Positions 23,321 to 33,839 of a DNA stretch of 64,000 bases are shown here, piece by piece. Positions within the stretch are counted from its first letter, which is position 1. Every line of letters begins with the position of its first letter. Position numbers and translations under genes: made by a program. A model generated the notes under the pieces. The model saw only the letters and a list, made by a program, of their open reading frames with translations. It had not been told where the DNA came from and did no database searches. The DNA comes from Harmothoe impar (lineage: Eukaryota; Annelida; Polychaeta; Phyllodocida; Polynoidae). Where the stretch lies: assembly GCA_947462335.1 (NCBI GenBank), contig OX381717.1, positions 44,683,523 to 44,747,522 on the forward strand. The letters are read 5' to 3'.

Positions 23321-23975
23321 GTTATCGTGCTAGTTGATAATGCTATGCTGTATTATCTAGAATATAACAGTAAGGTTATTTCTATTCAAAATACAGTTTT
23401 TGAATTGTGTTTTGGAACAACAGATAGTTGATATCTATGTGCCTTAGCTCAAATTCAGTTAATCCTGTCTGTCATTTTTGACGATGGGAAACATGCCGAT
23501 TTTATTACAATGGACTGTTCTCTGAATACAGATACCCTTTAAAAGATCTCATTTAATTTTAAAACAGTGTGGGAAGGGGAGTTGATGGAAAAGGCAGAAG
23601 GTGTCATAATATGAATAAACACAAATAGAAGTACATTAAAACAAACCCAGAACACAGTACCCTTTGGGTCTCTTTCACACTCATTGATTTACGGATTAAT
23701 TTCCCGTTATTAAACTGTTCCTGTTTCAAATGGTTCAGGAAAGACTCTCTGTGGCACACTCAAAGTAGAAGAAAATTCATTTAGTGGAAAAGCTTGGCGA
23801 CAGAGGATTCAAAATTAAGAAATATTTATTGCTGTACCGCCAGGTAAATATTTGAAGGGTTCCCCAGGAGTATGAATGCTATTTTAGTAGGTAGAAAGGT
23901 TAGAGTTCTTGAAAGCAGACAACGTTTCAGGATCACATGGGTTATATGAGGTATTGAATATACAGTCATAGTACC

Positions 23976-24098
<123 letters not shown>

Positions 24099-24294
24099 CA
24101 TGGGGAGATACTATTGTAATGAAACCTGCAAAGATTCCTAGAAATATTTGCAGTATTATTAAGCACTAAATATTTACAAAAGGGCTCTACTATGATATTA
24201 GCATGACCTCACATTTCAATGCGATTTACAACAATATACATCATTTAAAGGTTTGATCTAATACTTGATTGGTATGTGTCTTGATACTAAGGGG

Positions 24295-25260
24295 AATAGG
24301 TATTTATCTCCAAGGGCCACACATCAGCACATCAAAAGTTGTGTAGCTCCAATAATGGCAGCCATGATGAAATATGAGGCACCGATTCTGTCCCTGTATA
24401 TCGACTCCTCAGTTCAGGCACAGGATATCCTTTTGAATATAAAGTAAGTCTCTCTGAATCATGTTACAATACACCAGCAAAGACAATTGTATCAATGTTT
24501 CATTATATTTGAATCAAAAGCTGTATCCATAACCATAACAGTTAAGAGGGTCAATCGACATAAAGAATACTGTATTGAACAAATTATAAGCAACTTCACA
24601 ACAGCTAGATCATGACTCTCAAAGAAGTAGAAAATAAAACCAATAATTTTTGCCCAACCTCTATCTCTCCCCCTCCTCTCCCTCTCCCTCTCCCATCTTT
24701 CCTTCCACCCCCCCCCCCCACCCCCACCCCCTCTGAAACAAAGCCCCTTGATCTGATTTTGTCACTGTTCTTTCTGCATCCATCAGATATCCCTTTAACG
24801 GATGAGTTGATAAAAACGAATGTTTCCCAGCCATTTGATACTGACAGTGCCACTTAATGCCTCTGCATTGTGCAAAGCTTTTCCGTTTTATGCCTGACAT
24901 GTTTGAAAATTGACTACAGCTCAAAACCATTATGTGTGTATTTATTAAGAGCACAATATGTGGCTATAATTCAGAAAAGATTTCTGCTAGAAAAGATCAA
25001 CTGAATTAAACTGATACAGGCTCATTGCTTGTACACACTTTATAAAATGGGCTGCATTGTCAACTGAAAAAAATTAACATGAAGCCAACATATTTTATCA
25101 ACAGTCACTTTTAAAAGCCTCATCCTAAATTCCTGTTCGGAGATGTAACGAGGCTTGAGTCTTAATATTTGCTCATATACAGCCCATCTGTCACAAACAG
25201 ACAAATATGTGACGGTAATGGATGCTTGCCACGCCGGCCCAATGAACTCTCCTCTGGAGG
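24295..25260. repeat. Array blocks gamma, delta and epsilon (first part)
   Basis: Gamma at 24295-24510, delta at 24745-24960, epsilon start at 25120-25260. Gamma-to-delta spacing matches the run at 19700-20370 to within a few tens of bases. A C-rich tract at 24708-24732 lies just before delta. Confidence 0.7.
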
Positions 25261-25531
25261 AGGGAAGAATGAAAATAAGAACACTGTAAAAAGTTGTTGT
25301 TCGTGAACAGCAATATGTGCTGTAACTATACAGAACTTTAGCTGTAAAGAATAATACAGCAACTTTTGCTGTACACATACAATTCTGTTACTGTAGATGC
25401 AGGTTCGAATCCCATAACCAGCAACCAGAGGGAGAGAGAGCAGAGAGGTTGGAGGGAGTACCATACTCCACAGCTCAAATATGACCTGATCTTTTCAAAA
25501 GCCTATTGATGCAGGCTACATATAAGTGATT

Positions 25532-25605
25532 GCCCCTCTAGCTCAGTTGGTAGAGCAGTGGGAGATGTAGTCTGAGGGTCAGCAGTTCTAGTCCCGACAG
25601 GAAAC
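25532..25605 (+). repeat. tRNA-derived SINE head or tRNA pseudogene
   Basis: Box A tagctcagttgg (25539-25550) is a perfect match to the tRNA consensus, and gctc/gagc forms the D stem. A B-box-like agttctagtcc (25584-25594) has two departures from GGTTCGANNCC. The acceptor and T stems do not pair well, so a functional tRNA is unlikely. The most likely reading is a tRNA-derived SINE promoter or a decayed tRNA. Confidence 0.55.
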
Positions 25606-25834
25606 TCTCATACAATCTACATTTCTCCTGATGCAATTCTAAAGTATAATATATTTTGTTACTATTGAAAATATGCAGAGGATAAAACCAATGTATCTCT
25701 ACAATCTGCATGAAAGATAGTAAAATTTACTTTGAAAAACATCTATAGGCCATCAAGATTTCACTCCAACTAATGGTAGTTCAGTACTTATTAGTACATT
25801 ACTGCAATAGGGTAATTTTCATATTAACCCTTAA

Positions 25835-25924
25835 AGTGGCATTCTCACCGAGCAAATGCCACTCACAATTCTAGCACTGTTCTAGTCTACTATGTGGTTA
25901 AGTGCGAGTGGTGAGAATGCCCCT
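25835..25924. mobile_element. 90-bp TTAA-flanked MITE
   Basis: TTAA is present at 25831-25834 and 25925-25928. Inside, the ends agtggcattctcacc and ggtgagaatgccccttt are inverted repeats with one mismatch. TTAA duplications are typical of piggyBac and Kolobok elements; the family cannot be decided from a copy this short. Confidence 0.75.
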
Positions 25925-26030
25925 TTAAGACATGAACAGTCTAGTTCTAAAATTGTCCCCAGGGATCCTGTGTTGACCTTGTTACCACTCACACATAAGT
26001 AGGAGGTGTTTCAATGCACCTGACATGCAG

Positions 26031-26100
26031 GATTCACTGGTGTAGTGGTCATGGTTCAGGACTATGCATTGGAACCTGGGGGTTCTAATCTCCAAGATGT
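26031..26100 (+). repeat. Second tRNA-like segment
   Basis: An A-box-like tggtgtagtgg and a B-box-like ggttctaatct are spaced as in tRNA-Glu/Asp-like genes, but stems are incomplete. It probably belongs with the tRNA-like segment 500 bp upstream as remains of SINE insertions. Confidence 0.4.
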
Positions 26101-26229
26101 TGAATATGTGAGCCTTTTTAGAACTCAGGTCTGCGTCTACAGTAGATTCTACTGTAGGTCTACAGCAGAATTTACTGGAACCATAGATGCCCCCAATAGT
26201 TGCTGTACAGGAACACTACTTACTTCTAA

Positions 26230-28330
26230 CAGTGAACATGTCTCTGTGATTCGATATCAGGAGACAAAACCGGAAATACATCTGTTGCACACTCTTCTCT
26301 TTCCACCTTTGGTGTCCCACTTCACTGAGTCATAGTAAGAGACATTTGTCACTCTCTGATGTTTTCTGTAATAATACTAAATCAGACAACTAACTTGTGG
26401 TGGATTAAAGTTAGTCCAGTTGCATGGTGGTTGAACTTGAGGATAGAAGAGAATATCATATTAAATTAAATGCCTTTAAGTAGGCACAGCTACAAGTTTG
26501 TATGATTAAGAAATAGACTTACTAGATTAAATGATGCTCCATCTTAATGCATTCCCCCATACATTGTGCTGCATATGCACATAGTATGGAGGTCAATTTG
26601 TGCATTCCACCTCTGTCGACCAGAGCAAGACAGAACATATTTTAGAACTTGAATATGGTCAATCAGCATTTGACCAGATCTGGGGATCATTGGACAGTAA
26701 CCGGCTGATAACTTGAAACCTGTTGGAGAGAGCTTAATGGCTTGTGTCAAATTGCTTATTGACCTCTTGCCCATTGAGTGGCAAATACTGCCGTGGTGGT
26801 TAACTAGGATCATCTAAACCTTTTTTTAGGAAACCAATGTTTCAGCTTCAGCCAATATAAATGGATATCATACCAATATAAATGGATATCAACTTAATAC
26901 TCATAAAAGGAAATACTCATTGATACTGCTTGATGTGGATTACTGAATGTTGTTTTTAGATCCAAAAGGGGGTTTTCTAACAGAATATGAAGATGGAACC
27001 TTCCCCTTGAACTCCCACAGGTTAAGCACCAAAATGGCCACTCACAGGGCAACTAAAAAACTGAGATTTAGTTTCAGTTAACACTTTCCCCACATATCGA
27101 AATTTAGAGCAAATTAATAAAATATATTTATATGAAAATAAAAGAAATTGCACTCATATTTGTAGCGGCCTACCTGATTCATTTCTTGAAGTAGTAGCAG
27201 AGAGTCAACCCACAAACATCCTCGTCCATCCACAGAATGTCAAGAAGATGAATTTATTTGGTAACTCTGTGGTACTTCATATCTCCACATCTTTTTATTT
27301 TGTATTGTGGAAGAGGAGTCTGAGAACAAAGAAGTCATCTACATTATCTAGTCGACAAACAGCAGTCTAAAGATAGATTAAATGCCAAGTAAAGAGTGGA
27401 ACTTGGATTATTCTTTGTGTAGAATACTTACACAGTATTGCAAAATTAATGGTCAATTGAAGAGCCTAAATACTGTAACCTGACAACCCACATGTGTCCC
27501 TGCACTAGATAAAGTAGTTCCTCTCGGCAGACCAATGTAGTCCCTGTGAAGGAGCTATTAATCTGCCGTTATTTCAGGCCCAGGTCTCATCTATCACAGC
27601 CTCTGTATCCACACGTTGTAGTCCATCCTGGTACTATTTTCTTGTCTACCCCATAAGAACAGCCAGATGTAGAAAATAATTTTAAGGCTGCAGAATTCAG
27701 GGTTTTATTATCGTATAAATTCCGAATGAGACCATAATGAGACAAAACATTATTACTATGCAAGGAGCAAATATGCAAGGGTTATGCCTTATTTTATATT
27801 CGGCTCCACTTGAGGGTTAGGAGCTATAATCATAACGCTAGTCATTTCTCCAGAAATAAAGGGTATTAGAGCAGCCTCTATCCCTGAATGGTGCCTTTTA
27901 TGGAGCACAATCGGCATCTTAGATAGCAGGATATCCCCTGCCCAAGCTGACACAGCTTACAAGCAGAAAGCATTATAATGTATGCAGAGATTGTAAAAAT
28001 GATGTCACAGGGTCGCCCACGCTACCACATCAGGCATTTAGTCTGTTGAAGAACGGGCTAGAGGGCCTAGGATGTGCCTATTTCGTAAACTTGCTACTCA
28101 TCTATCTGCAAGGACCACGCATCAGCCAATCAGAGGGAGTGTAGCTCCATAAATGGGAGCAATGATAAAATATGGTAGTCTTTCGTTGGTACCCTGATGG
28201 GAACTGAATCTGATTTCCAAGTGTACCGACCCCCTAAGACAGGCACAAGCCTTTCCTTTAAATATAAACTATGCTTCTGTATATTGTGTAAAGGTACATC
28301 AGTATAGAGAATCACATCATTGTTTGATTT
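26230..28330. repeat. Array blocks epsilon-zeta-theta-gamma, next unit
   Basis: Epsilon continues at 26230-26400 (split from its first part by the SINE/MITE cluster), zeta at 26390-26450, theta at 27490-27690, and gamma of the following unit at 28090-28330. The large TIR element begins 60 bp after this gamma block. The following delta block appears at 38615, on the far side of that element. Confidence 0.6.
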
Positions 28331-28383
28331 CCTGCTTTTACTTAACCCTATTTCTAATCTGGATGCGGGTTAATTTGTATCAT

Positions 28384-28389
28384 TTCCTG
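28384..28389. other. Target-site duplication, left copy (TTCCTG)
   Basis: Six bases immediately before the left inverted repeat, identical to 38140-38145 immediately after the right inverted repeat. The length fits Polinton/Maverick-type integration. Confidence 0.85.
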
Positions 28390-28930
28390 AGTAGTATAGT
28401 ATGTATCGGAACGGGACTATAGTTAAGTACTGTTTATTACTCAATCGACATGCAGCCAATCAGAGGCCTCCATTTGGTCACGTGACCCCCTCATTTGCAT
28501 AATTACGTAATAGGCCACGCCCCCTCATTTGCATAATTACGTAATAGGCCACGCCCCCTTGATCACCAGCCAATCAGGGCCGCCATTTGGTCACGTGACT
28601 CCCACGTGACCCCCTCATTTGCATAATAGACCACGCTCCCTTGATCACGTGACCCCCTCATTTGCATAGTAGACTACGCCCCTTTGATCACCAGCCAATC
28701 AGTGGCTTCCATTTGGTCAGGTGACTCCCTCATTTGCATAATCATGGATCACGTGACCCCCTCATTTGCATAATAGGACCACACCCTCTTGGTCACGTGA
28801 CCGGAAGCGCTCTTTATTTAGAGAATAGGCCACACCCCCTTGGTCACGTGACTTGACCCCCTCCCTCATTTGCATAATATAGACAATAGACAGACTACGC
28901 TTCCCTTTTGGTCACATGACTTGGACTAGC
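28390..28930. promoter_or_regulatory. Left TIR packed with octamer, E-box, CCAAT and TTACGTAA sites
   Basis: By direct count this arm has seven ATTTGCAT octamers, seven CACGTG E-boxes, three CCAATCAG boxes and two ATTACGTAAT palindromes, with ccacgcccc (GC-box-like) after most octamers. They form a degenerate unit of the order CCAATCAG, CCATTTGGTCACGTGAC, CCCCCTCATTTGCATAAT, ggccacgcccc. Octamer plus CCAAT is typical of H2B and snRNA promoters. CACGTG binds bHLH-LZ factors and TTACGTAA binds PAR/E4BP4 bZIPs. The outermost 190 bp match the right TIR almost perfectly; further in, only the motif content is shared. Confidence 0.75.
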
Positions 28931-28944
28931 TAATGGGAGGCTTC

Positions 28945-29090
28945 TATAAGGGGCGAGGGGAGGGGAGGGGGGGGGGGAGGGGGGCACTTTAAGATGCATG
29001 GGGAGGGGAGGGGGGGAGGGGGGCACTATTTATGGGGTGGGCGGGCACTTGGGGGGGAGGGGGGGGGGGGCTTTTAGGGTCTGCTCGGGA
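28945..29090 (+). repeat. G-rich tract, likely G-quadruplex former
   Basis: Many runs of three or more G, interrupted by cactttaagatgc and cactatttatg. The gggggcacttt phrase repeats. This lies at the inner edge of the left TIR. Confidence 0.8.
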
Positions 29091-29129
29091 GAAAAAAAAA
29101 AAAAAAAAATTATCTGATCTCTAGGGAAT

Positions 29130-29171
29130 CGCTTCCTCTCTACCCCCCTTTAGGGGGGTAGGGAGGAGGCG
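29130..29171 (+). other. 19-bp hairpin with TTTA loop
   Basis: The left arm cgcttcctctctacccccc pairs with the right arm ggggggtagggaggaggcg across a ttta loop. All 19 pairs form if two G-U pairs are allowed. It is strongly structured if transcribed from the plus strand. Confidence 0.85.
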
Positions 29172-29432
29172 AGTCGGAGGTGACTGTAGAGGAGTTTTTC
29201 GGTGACTTGATGCTTTTCAAACGACTGTGCTGATAGTTGATGAATTTGACTTTTTGACTTGAATATTTCATGCGACTTTGTGACTTGTAAGCGAAAGCGA
29301 AAGCGACTTTGCGACCTGTAACCCTTTAAATAAAGAGGTGACTTTGTAACCTCAGGGGGGAGATCCTTCTACACCCCCACGGAGTAGAAAGGATCTCGGT
29401 TGATTGACTGTACTTTGACTTGTTGTTGTAAA

Positions 29433-29477
<45 letters not shown>

Positions 29478-31560
29478 ATGAATAGAACGACCCCCTCATT
29501 GCTAACAAAGGAACGCCTTTTGAATTACACAAATGATCCTCTTTTTGTAGGGGTTAGCGGTAACTCGACTTGAATTAGAGTATTAGGGAGAGCAAAACGC
29601 GACTACACACCGTCTTAGACTGTCGTCTTACGGACCGGATAACAATAACCCTAGTTACCTCGGTTACTGTTGCTCAAGAGACGGCGATGGATCTGGTCAC
29701 GCGGATACTGAAAGAAGGTCTACCTATAACCACCACGCTAGTTTGAACGCGGCGGGTATGAGTCATCATGGGGCTTTTGACGGGTGGGTCCTCCCCATGC
29801 AGCCGTATGTCGAATTTAAGAAATGTCCATGTCACACGTCACTAAGGGAGAAAACGTTTTTTGAAAATATTTAGAACCCGAATTTGAGCATTCTGGTACA
29901 TTTTTAAGGACCCAGACACTGCAAAACTGAGTACCATCCAAGAGAAAAAAAAATTTGGCGAAATGTTTAGGCTTGAAATGGCACTTTTCTGATGCACTCT
30001 TTGAACATTTTTTTTTTTTTTTTTTTTTCCTCATGTCACTATGGTCCATGGCACATGTGGGACTCAAGAAATGCCACATGTCCCATGTCACTTAGATGTC
30101 CGTGCCCGTGTCGTCGTATCGAATTTTAAGAAAATGCCCATGTCACCATATCGAATTTAGGGGTCTAGTGACATCAGCATGTCCGGCTATCCTCCACAAA
30201 TTTAGCTCTAAAATGTTTACTTTTTTTTTGGGCTGATTTTTCATCATTTTAAAAAAACAATAGGTTGTTTGAAATGTTTGCTGTTGTAAATAGAAACAAA
30301 AACAAAACAAAGCGCATGGTAAGATTATGTCACATTTTCAAGTGGCGGGTCCGCGCGAGGCTTATTCAGCCTCTTCGTGGATCCGCGACTCCAATGTGAT
30401 CATATACTAATCACCGGTGTTTACGGTATTATATACTAAGGTATGAGACGGGTCTTACAGAAAAGGTGTCTAAAGAGCCCTGTGACCTGATTGAAATGAC
30501 GTCAGCGCCGTCTGCTCGTCAGTGCCCGGCTGTAGCCCGTAGGACATGTTATTCTGCTTTTCTGGATGTTTTGAAATATTTTGATTTAACTGTTAATACC
30601 TGATAACAAGCCTCTGAAGCAGATTTTTGGTCGAGCACCTGTTCTCTACTCTTCCATCGATTAGCTGCTTCAGCAAAAAAAAAATCGCGCGCGCGGTCTA
30701 GTCTATATGACGGAGTCGCTAAAGCTCTGTTTAGAGAGTGGAACTTGACCTTGAGTATAGACTCAGTACTATAGACTCAGTACTAACTGAACGCCCCGCG
30801 GGGTCACCCCTCACCACGTGGGAATATGTACAAGCTCTGGTTCTTCACTTTACGGCTTGACTGAAACTGAGACGCGTCCATGATAAACTCTAGCCTTTTT
30901 TTTTCCTTTACTAGGATCGAGAGAGAGATTTTAAATGGGGCGGTTATCTAAATAGCGTGGAACTAAAATCAGGCTGCGGCAGATAGTATCTCTGCGCACC
31001 TCAAGACTCAACGTAACTTTCACTCTCCAGCAGAAGTTTAGTTGTGACTAATGATGGGCGGCGACCGTCGTGCACCGGCGGACATTGGAGAGTGTTCGAG
31101 AGCTGAACCTTACAGACATATAAATCAATCGCTTTGGTGGAAATATCTCGCCATAGATTGGAACCAAATACTTATCTAATGGAATCGTTATCAGTTTTCA
31201 GTTTTCTTGCCGTACAAAATTTATTTCCCACTCTTCACGTGGTGATAGCTGAAGGTCGCTCGTCGTAGGTACGTGTGACTGGAACACCTTTTTTGTTTTT
31301 GGCGCGGGTTGACATCAGATTTGTACCGTACTGTCGCGATTAAGAGCTCTGAGGGAGGGCTTTTCAATTCGGTGAAGTTCTTACTCAGGAGCTATATACA
31401 AGCCAGGCGCTGGCGCTTATTCAAAGTCGCGATTTTAGTGCTTGAGAAAAAACATTTGGAGGCTCTTATACTCCGGCGCTTATAAAAGACTGGCACGCTT
31501 TTCAACACTAGGTGCTTTATCGCGACCGTACGGTATGACTTCGGTGTCAAAAGATCCCAA
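29172..31560. other. Non-coding interior of the TIR element, left side
   Basis: Holds scattered gacttt/gacttg repeats (29220-29430), a hairpin at 29359-29398 (gagatccttctac with gtagaaaggatctc), a 42-base A tract (29433-29474), a T tract near 30010, an imperfect hairpin at 30347-30384 (ggtccgcgcgaggc with gcctcttcgtggatcc) and a consensus CRE, tgacgtca, at 30497-30504. The short Lys- or Phe-rich frames here come from homopolymers. No protein is recognised. Confidence 0.6.
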
Positions 31561-31563
31561 ACT

Positions 31564-31639
31564 CCAAATAAGGAAGTGAAACGACGTCGTCTGTCTACCT
31601 CGTGCGCGTCATAGCGTCGTCGAAAAAAGTGTGACGTCA
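31564..31639 (+). promoter_or_regulatory. SRE-like and CRE promoter elements
   Basis: ccaaataagg (31564-31573) is a perfect CArG box, overlapped by an ETS core (aggaagtg), so it resembles a serum response element. tgacgtca (31632-31639) is a perfect CRE. Both lie within 115 bp of the ATG at 31676. No TATA box is seen. This spacing suggests the promoter or 5' UTR of the 117-codon gene. Confidence 0.45.
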
Positions 31640-31675
31640 GCATCTCTCAGGCGGCTAGGAAGTCAGTTCGACAAA

Positions 31676-32029
31676 ATGGCTCACGGAGTGAACTTCGTGG
31701 CCGTTTCTCGATCTATGATCGATGCGGCCGTGGAGAAGGAATTTGTAGCCGTGCAACAGAGAGAGGAGGCGGAGAGACAGAACTTCGTGGCCGTTTCTCG
31801 ATCTATGATCGATGCGGCCGTGGAGAAGCAGTTCTTTGCCTCGCTACAGAGAGAGGAGAGACAGCGGACTGCTGCTGAAGCAGAGGGTGTGGTGGATGAG
31901 CTGATCGAGAACGTCGCTGATCAACTCATCCGCCGGTGCGTGGAGCAGGTCAAGCAGCAAGTCTGCATGGAGGAAGGACTACCGCCCGCCGTGCTGGAGG
32001 AGCTGCTGAAGGACTGCCACGCGTTATGA
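31676..32029 (+). CDS. 117-residue repeat-containing protein of the TIR element
   Basis: I do not recognise the family. The ATG at 31676 (acaaaATGG) is the first in frame and has a good initiation context. A 90-bp unit is duplicated exactly over most of its length (31691 and 31781), giving two copies of NFVAVSRSMIDAAVEK, each followed by a charged QQREE or LQREE segment. The C-terminal 50 residues (about VVDELIENVADQLIRRCV onward, ending LLKDCHAL) look like two amphipathic helices with two Cys. No signal peptide or membrane segment is present. The region is markedly GC-richer than its surroundings. The gene is followed 52 bp later by a histone-type 3' stem-loop. An unspliced, intronless, replication-linked transcript is my inference. 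It has no similarity to any Polinton structural or replication protein that I know. Confidence 0.65.
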   Translation: MAHGVNFVAVSRSMIDAAVEKEFVAVQQREEAERQNFVAVSRSMIDAAVEKQFFASLQREERQRTAAEAEGVVDELIENVADQLIRRCVEQVKQQVCMEEGLPPAVLEELLKDCHAL

Positions 32030-32081
32030 CCACGCCCTCCGCTTCAGCAGCAAGGTCCCTGCGACCCTCTCTCTACCAAAC

Positions 32082-32115
32082 GGTCCTTTTAAGGACCAAC
32101 CACTGATCACAAAAG
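32082..32115 (+). terminator. Histone-type 3' stem-loop
   Basis: ggtccttttaaggacc (32082-32097) fits the metazoan histone mRNA stem-loop consensus GGYYYUUHUHARRRCC at all 16 positions. It is preceded by accaaac and followed by aaccactgatcac, as in histone genes (CCAAA before, ACCA after). A purine-rich acaaaagttga lies about 12 bases downstream, where the U7-binding element would sit, though the match to CAAGAAAGA is weak. The implied function is cleavage without polyadenylation and S-phase-linked expression of the gene ending at 32029. Confidence 0.65.
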
Positions 32116-32260
32116 TTGAAAATCAATCTCAATATAATATACGCATCAGAAAAACCCCTAATACGCTATACACTGAAACCCTGTTGAGTAGGTAGATCGA
32201 GTTGGGCATTTTTTTTTTTAGGAAGAGCAATCAGGTCATCGTGTGGAGATCATCAGGTGT

Positions 32261-32261
<1 letters not shown>

Positions 32262-32348
<87 letters not shown>

Positions 32349-32372
32349 ATGTGTGTGTGTGTGTGTGTGTGT
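32262..32372. repeat. (TG)n microsatellite
   Basis: About 110 bp of TG dinucleotides with one short interruption (ggga). The Cys/Val open frame here is an artefact. Confidence 0.98.
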
Positions 32373-32865
32373 GAATTTTATACAAATACAATTATTCATT
32401 CCTTTCAGCAAGAAAATTAGCTCAATGTAATCATATGATTTTAACTGCCCTACTTATCAGAGCCTTGACGACATCTGACCGCCCCCCTTTTTTCAGGATC
32501 TAAATGGAAATTCACCGCCACCGCTTTTCAGAGTACTGCAGCGCCATTACCTAATTCTTTTTGTATGTGAAAAAAACCCAAAAAAAAAACAGCACTGATA
32601 AGGGGTTTAATTAGACAGATATTGGTTTCTACACTATCAAAAAAACAAACAAACCCTCAGCGCTTTAATGCTAAAGGTGGCAATAGTGCTTTAATGCGCT
32701 ACGCCCTTTGTCGATATGCCAGTGTATGCATGCATGCAGCCCTGGTGAGGAACTCTGAGTGCCGCATTCATGACTTATGACGACAACGGGCACTGCACAT
32801 TAAAGCGCTATGCGACTATTAAAGGGTTAGATCCAGTCTTGCTACAGGCATCCAGAATGCTATAC
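32373..32865. other. Interval between microsatellite and tandem cassette
   Basis: Non-coding. It contains a degenerate copy of the dispersed hairpin repeat (about 32725-32765, atgcatgcatgcagccctgg, then a gtgccgcattcatga phrase) and a repeated ctttaatgcgctacg/ttaaagcgctatgcg phrase. Nothing else is recognised. Confidence 0.45.
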
Positions 32866-33263
32866 CCAGAGTTGGTGGTCTGGTCCAGACTGCTGTACAC
32901 AGATTGTAGACGGGATGGCGGGTTGCTGCCAGACTATCCCTCTGGTACGATATGCGGCTGGCGCGGCCGAGCCTGTCTTATATGATGCTGAGTCTAACTA
33001 TGTATTAGATACCCTACGAGTAACTGAGAGTATGTCAAAATAATCACGGCAAACTGACTGGCGTCTTCATAGGATCATAGAGTGGTTATTATTACATAAC
33101 TCAGTAACCTTTGGTTATGTGTTAGATAGAGTACACTTGGACACGGTTATTCCATATACCCGCTGCCCCACAGGGTCAAGACGAGGTGATTTAAATAATA
33201 AGACCCAGACGGGTAAAATAGCCAAAGTCAACAATGACCTGTTTTTTGGGGTTTTTTTTTTAG

Positions 33264-33441
33264 CCAATATGGACAAAGAGACACGGGGTGCTGTACACAG
33301 GTTGTGGACGGGCTGGTGGGTCACTGCCAGACTATCTCCCTGGTCCGATATGCAGCCGGCGTGGCCGAGCCTGTCTTATATGATGCTGAGTCTAACTATG
33401 TATTAGATACCCTACGAGTAACTGAGAGTATGTCAAAATAA
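33264..33441 (+). CDS. Putative terminal exon in tandem cassette, copy 2
   Basis: After a polypyrimidine tract and TAG, the frame reads QYGQRDTGCC TQVVDGLVG and continues to RYAAGVAEPV, ending LRVTESMSK-stop. It is 178 nt, one base carried over from an upstream exon. The same frame and stop are kept in copies 1 and 3. Between copies 2 and 3, most differences change the amino acid, which does not argue for purifying selection. I do not recognise the protein. An alternative is that this is non-coding satellite DNA. Confidence 0.3.
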
Positions 33442-33661
33442 TCACGGCAAACTGACTGGCGCCTTCATAGGATCATAGGGTGGTTATTATTACATAACTC
33501 AGTAACCTTTGGTTATGTGTTAGATAGAGTACACTTGGACACGGTTATTCCATATACCCACTGCCCCACAGGGTCAAGACGAGGTGATTTAAATAATAAG
33601 ACCCAGACGGGTAAAATAGCCAAAGTCAACAATGACCTGTTTTTTTGTGTTTTTTTTTTAG

Positions 33662-33839
33662 CCAATATGGACAAAGAGACATGGGGTGCTGTACACAGGT
33701 TGTGGACGGGCTGGTGGGTCACTGCCAGACTATCTCCCTGGTCCGATATGCAGCCTGCGTGGCCGAGACTGTCTTATATGAGGCTGAGTCTAATTATGTA
33801 TTAGATGTGCTACGAGTAACTGAGAGTGTGTCAAAATAA
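33662..33839 (+). CDS. Putative terminal exon in tandem cassette, copy 3
   Basis: Same length (178 nt), frame, acceptor position and stop as the copy 398 bp upstream. Residue changes include Thr to Met early, Gly to Cys and Pro to Thr in the middle, and Thr to Val and Met to Val near the end. Function unknown. Confidence 0.3.

Noticed and set aside
25532..25605. Functional tRNA gene
   Set aside because: Box A is perfect but box B has two departures and the acceptor and T stems do not pair.
29326..30091. Phe- or Lys-rich minus-strand frames
   Set aside because: They span long A/T homopolymers and show no other coding character.
32202..32420. Cys/Val-rich open frame
   Set aside because: Translation of the (TG)n microsatellite.
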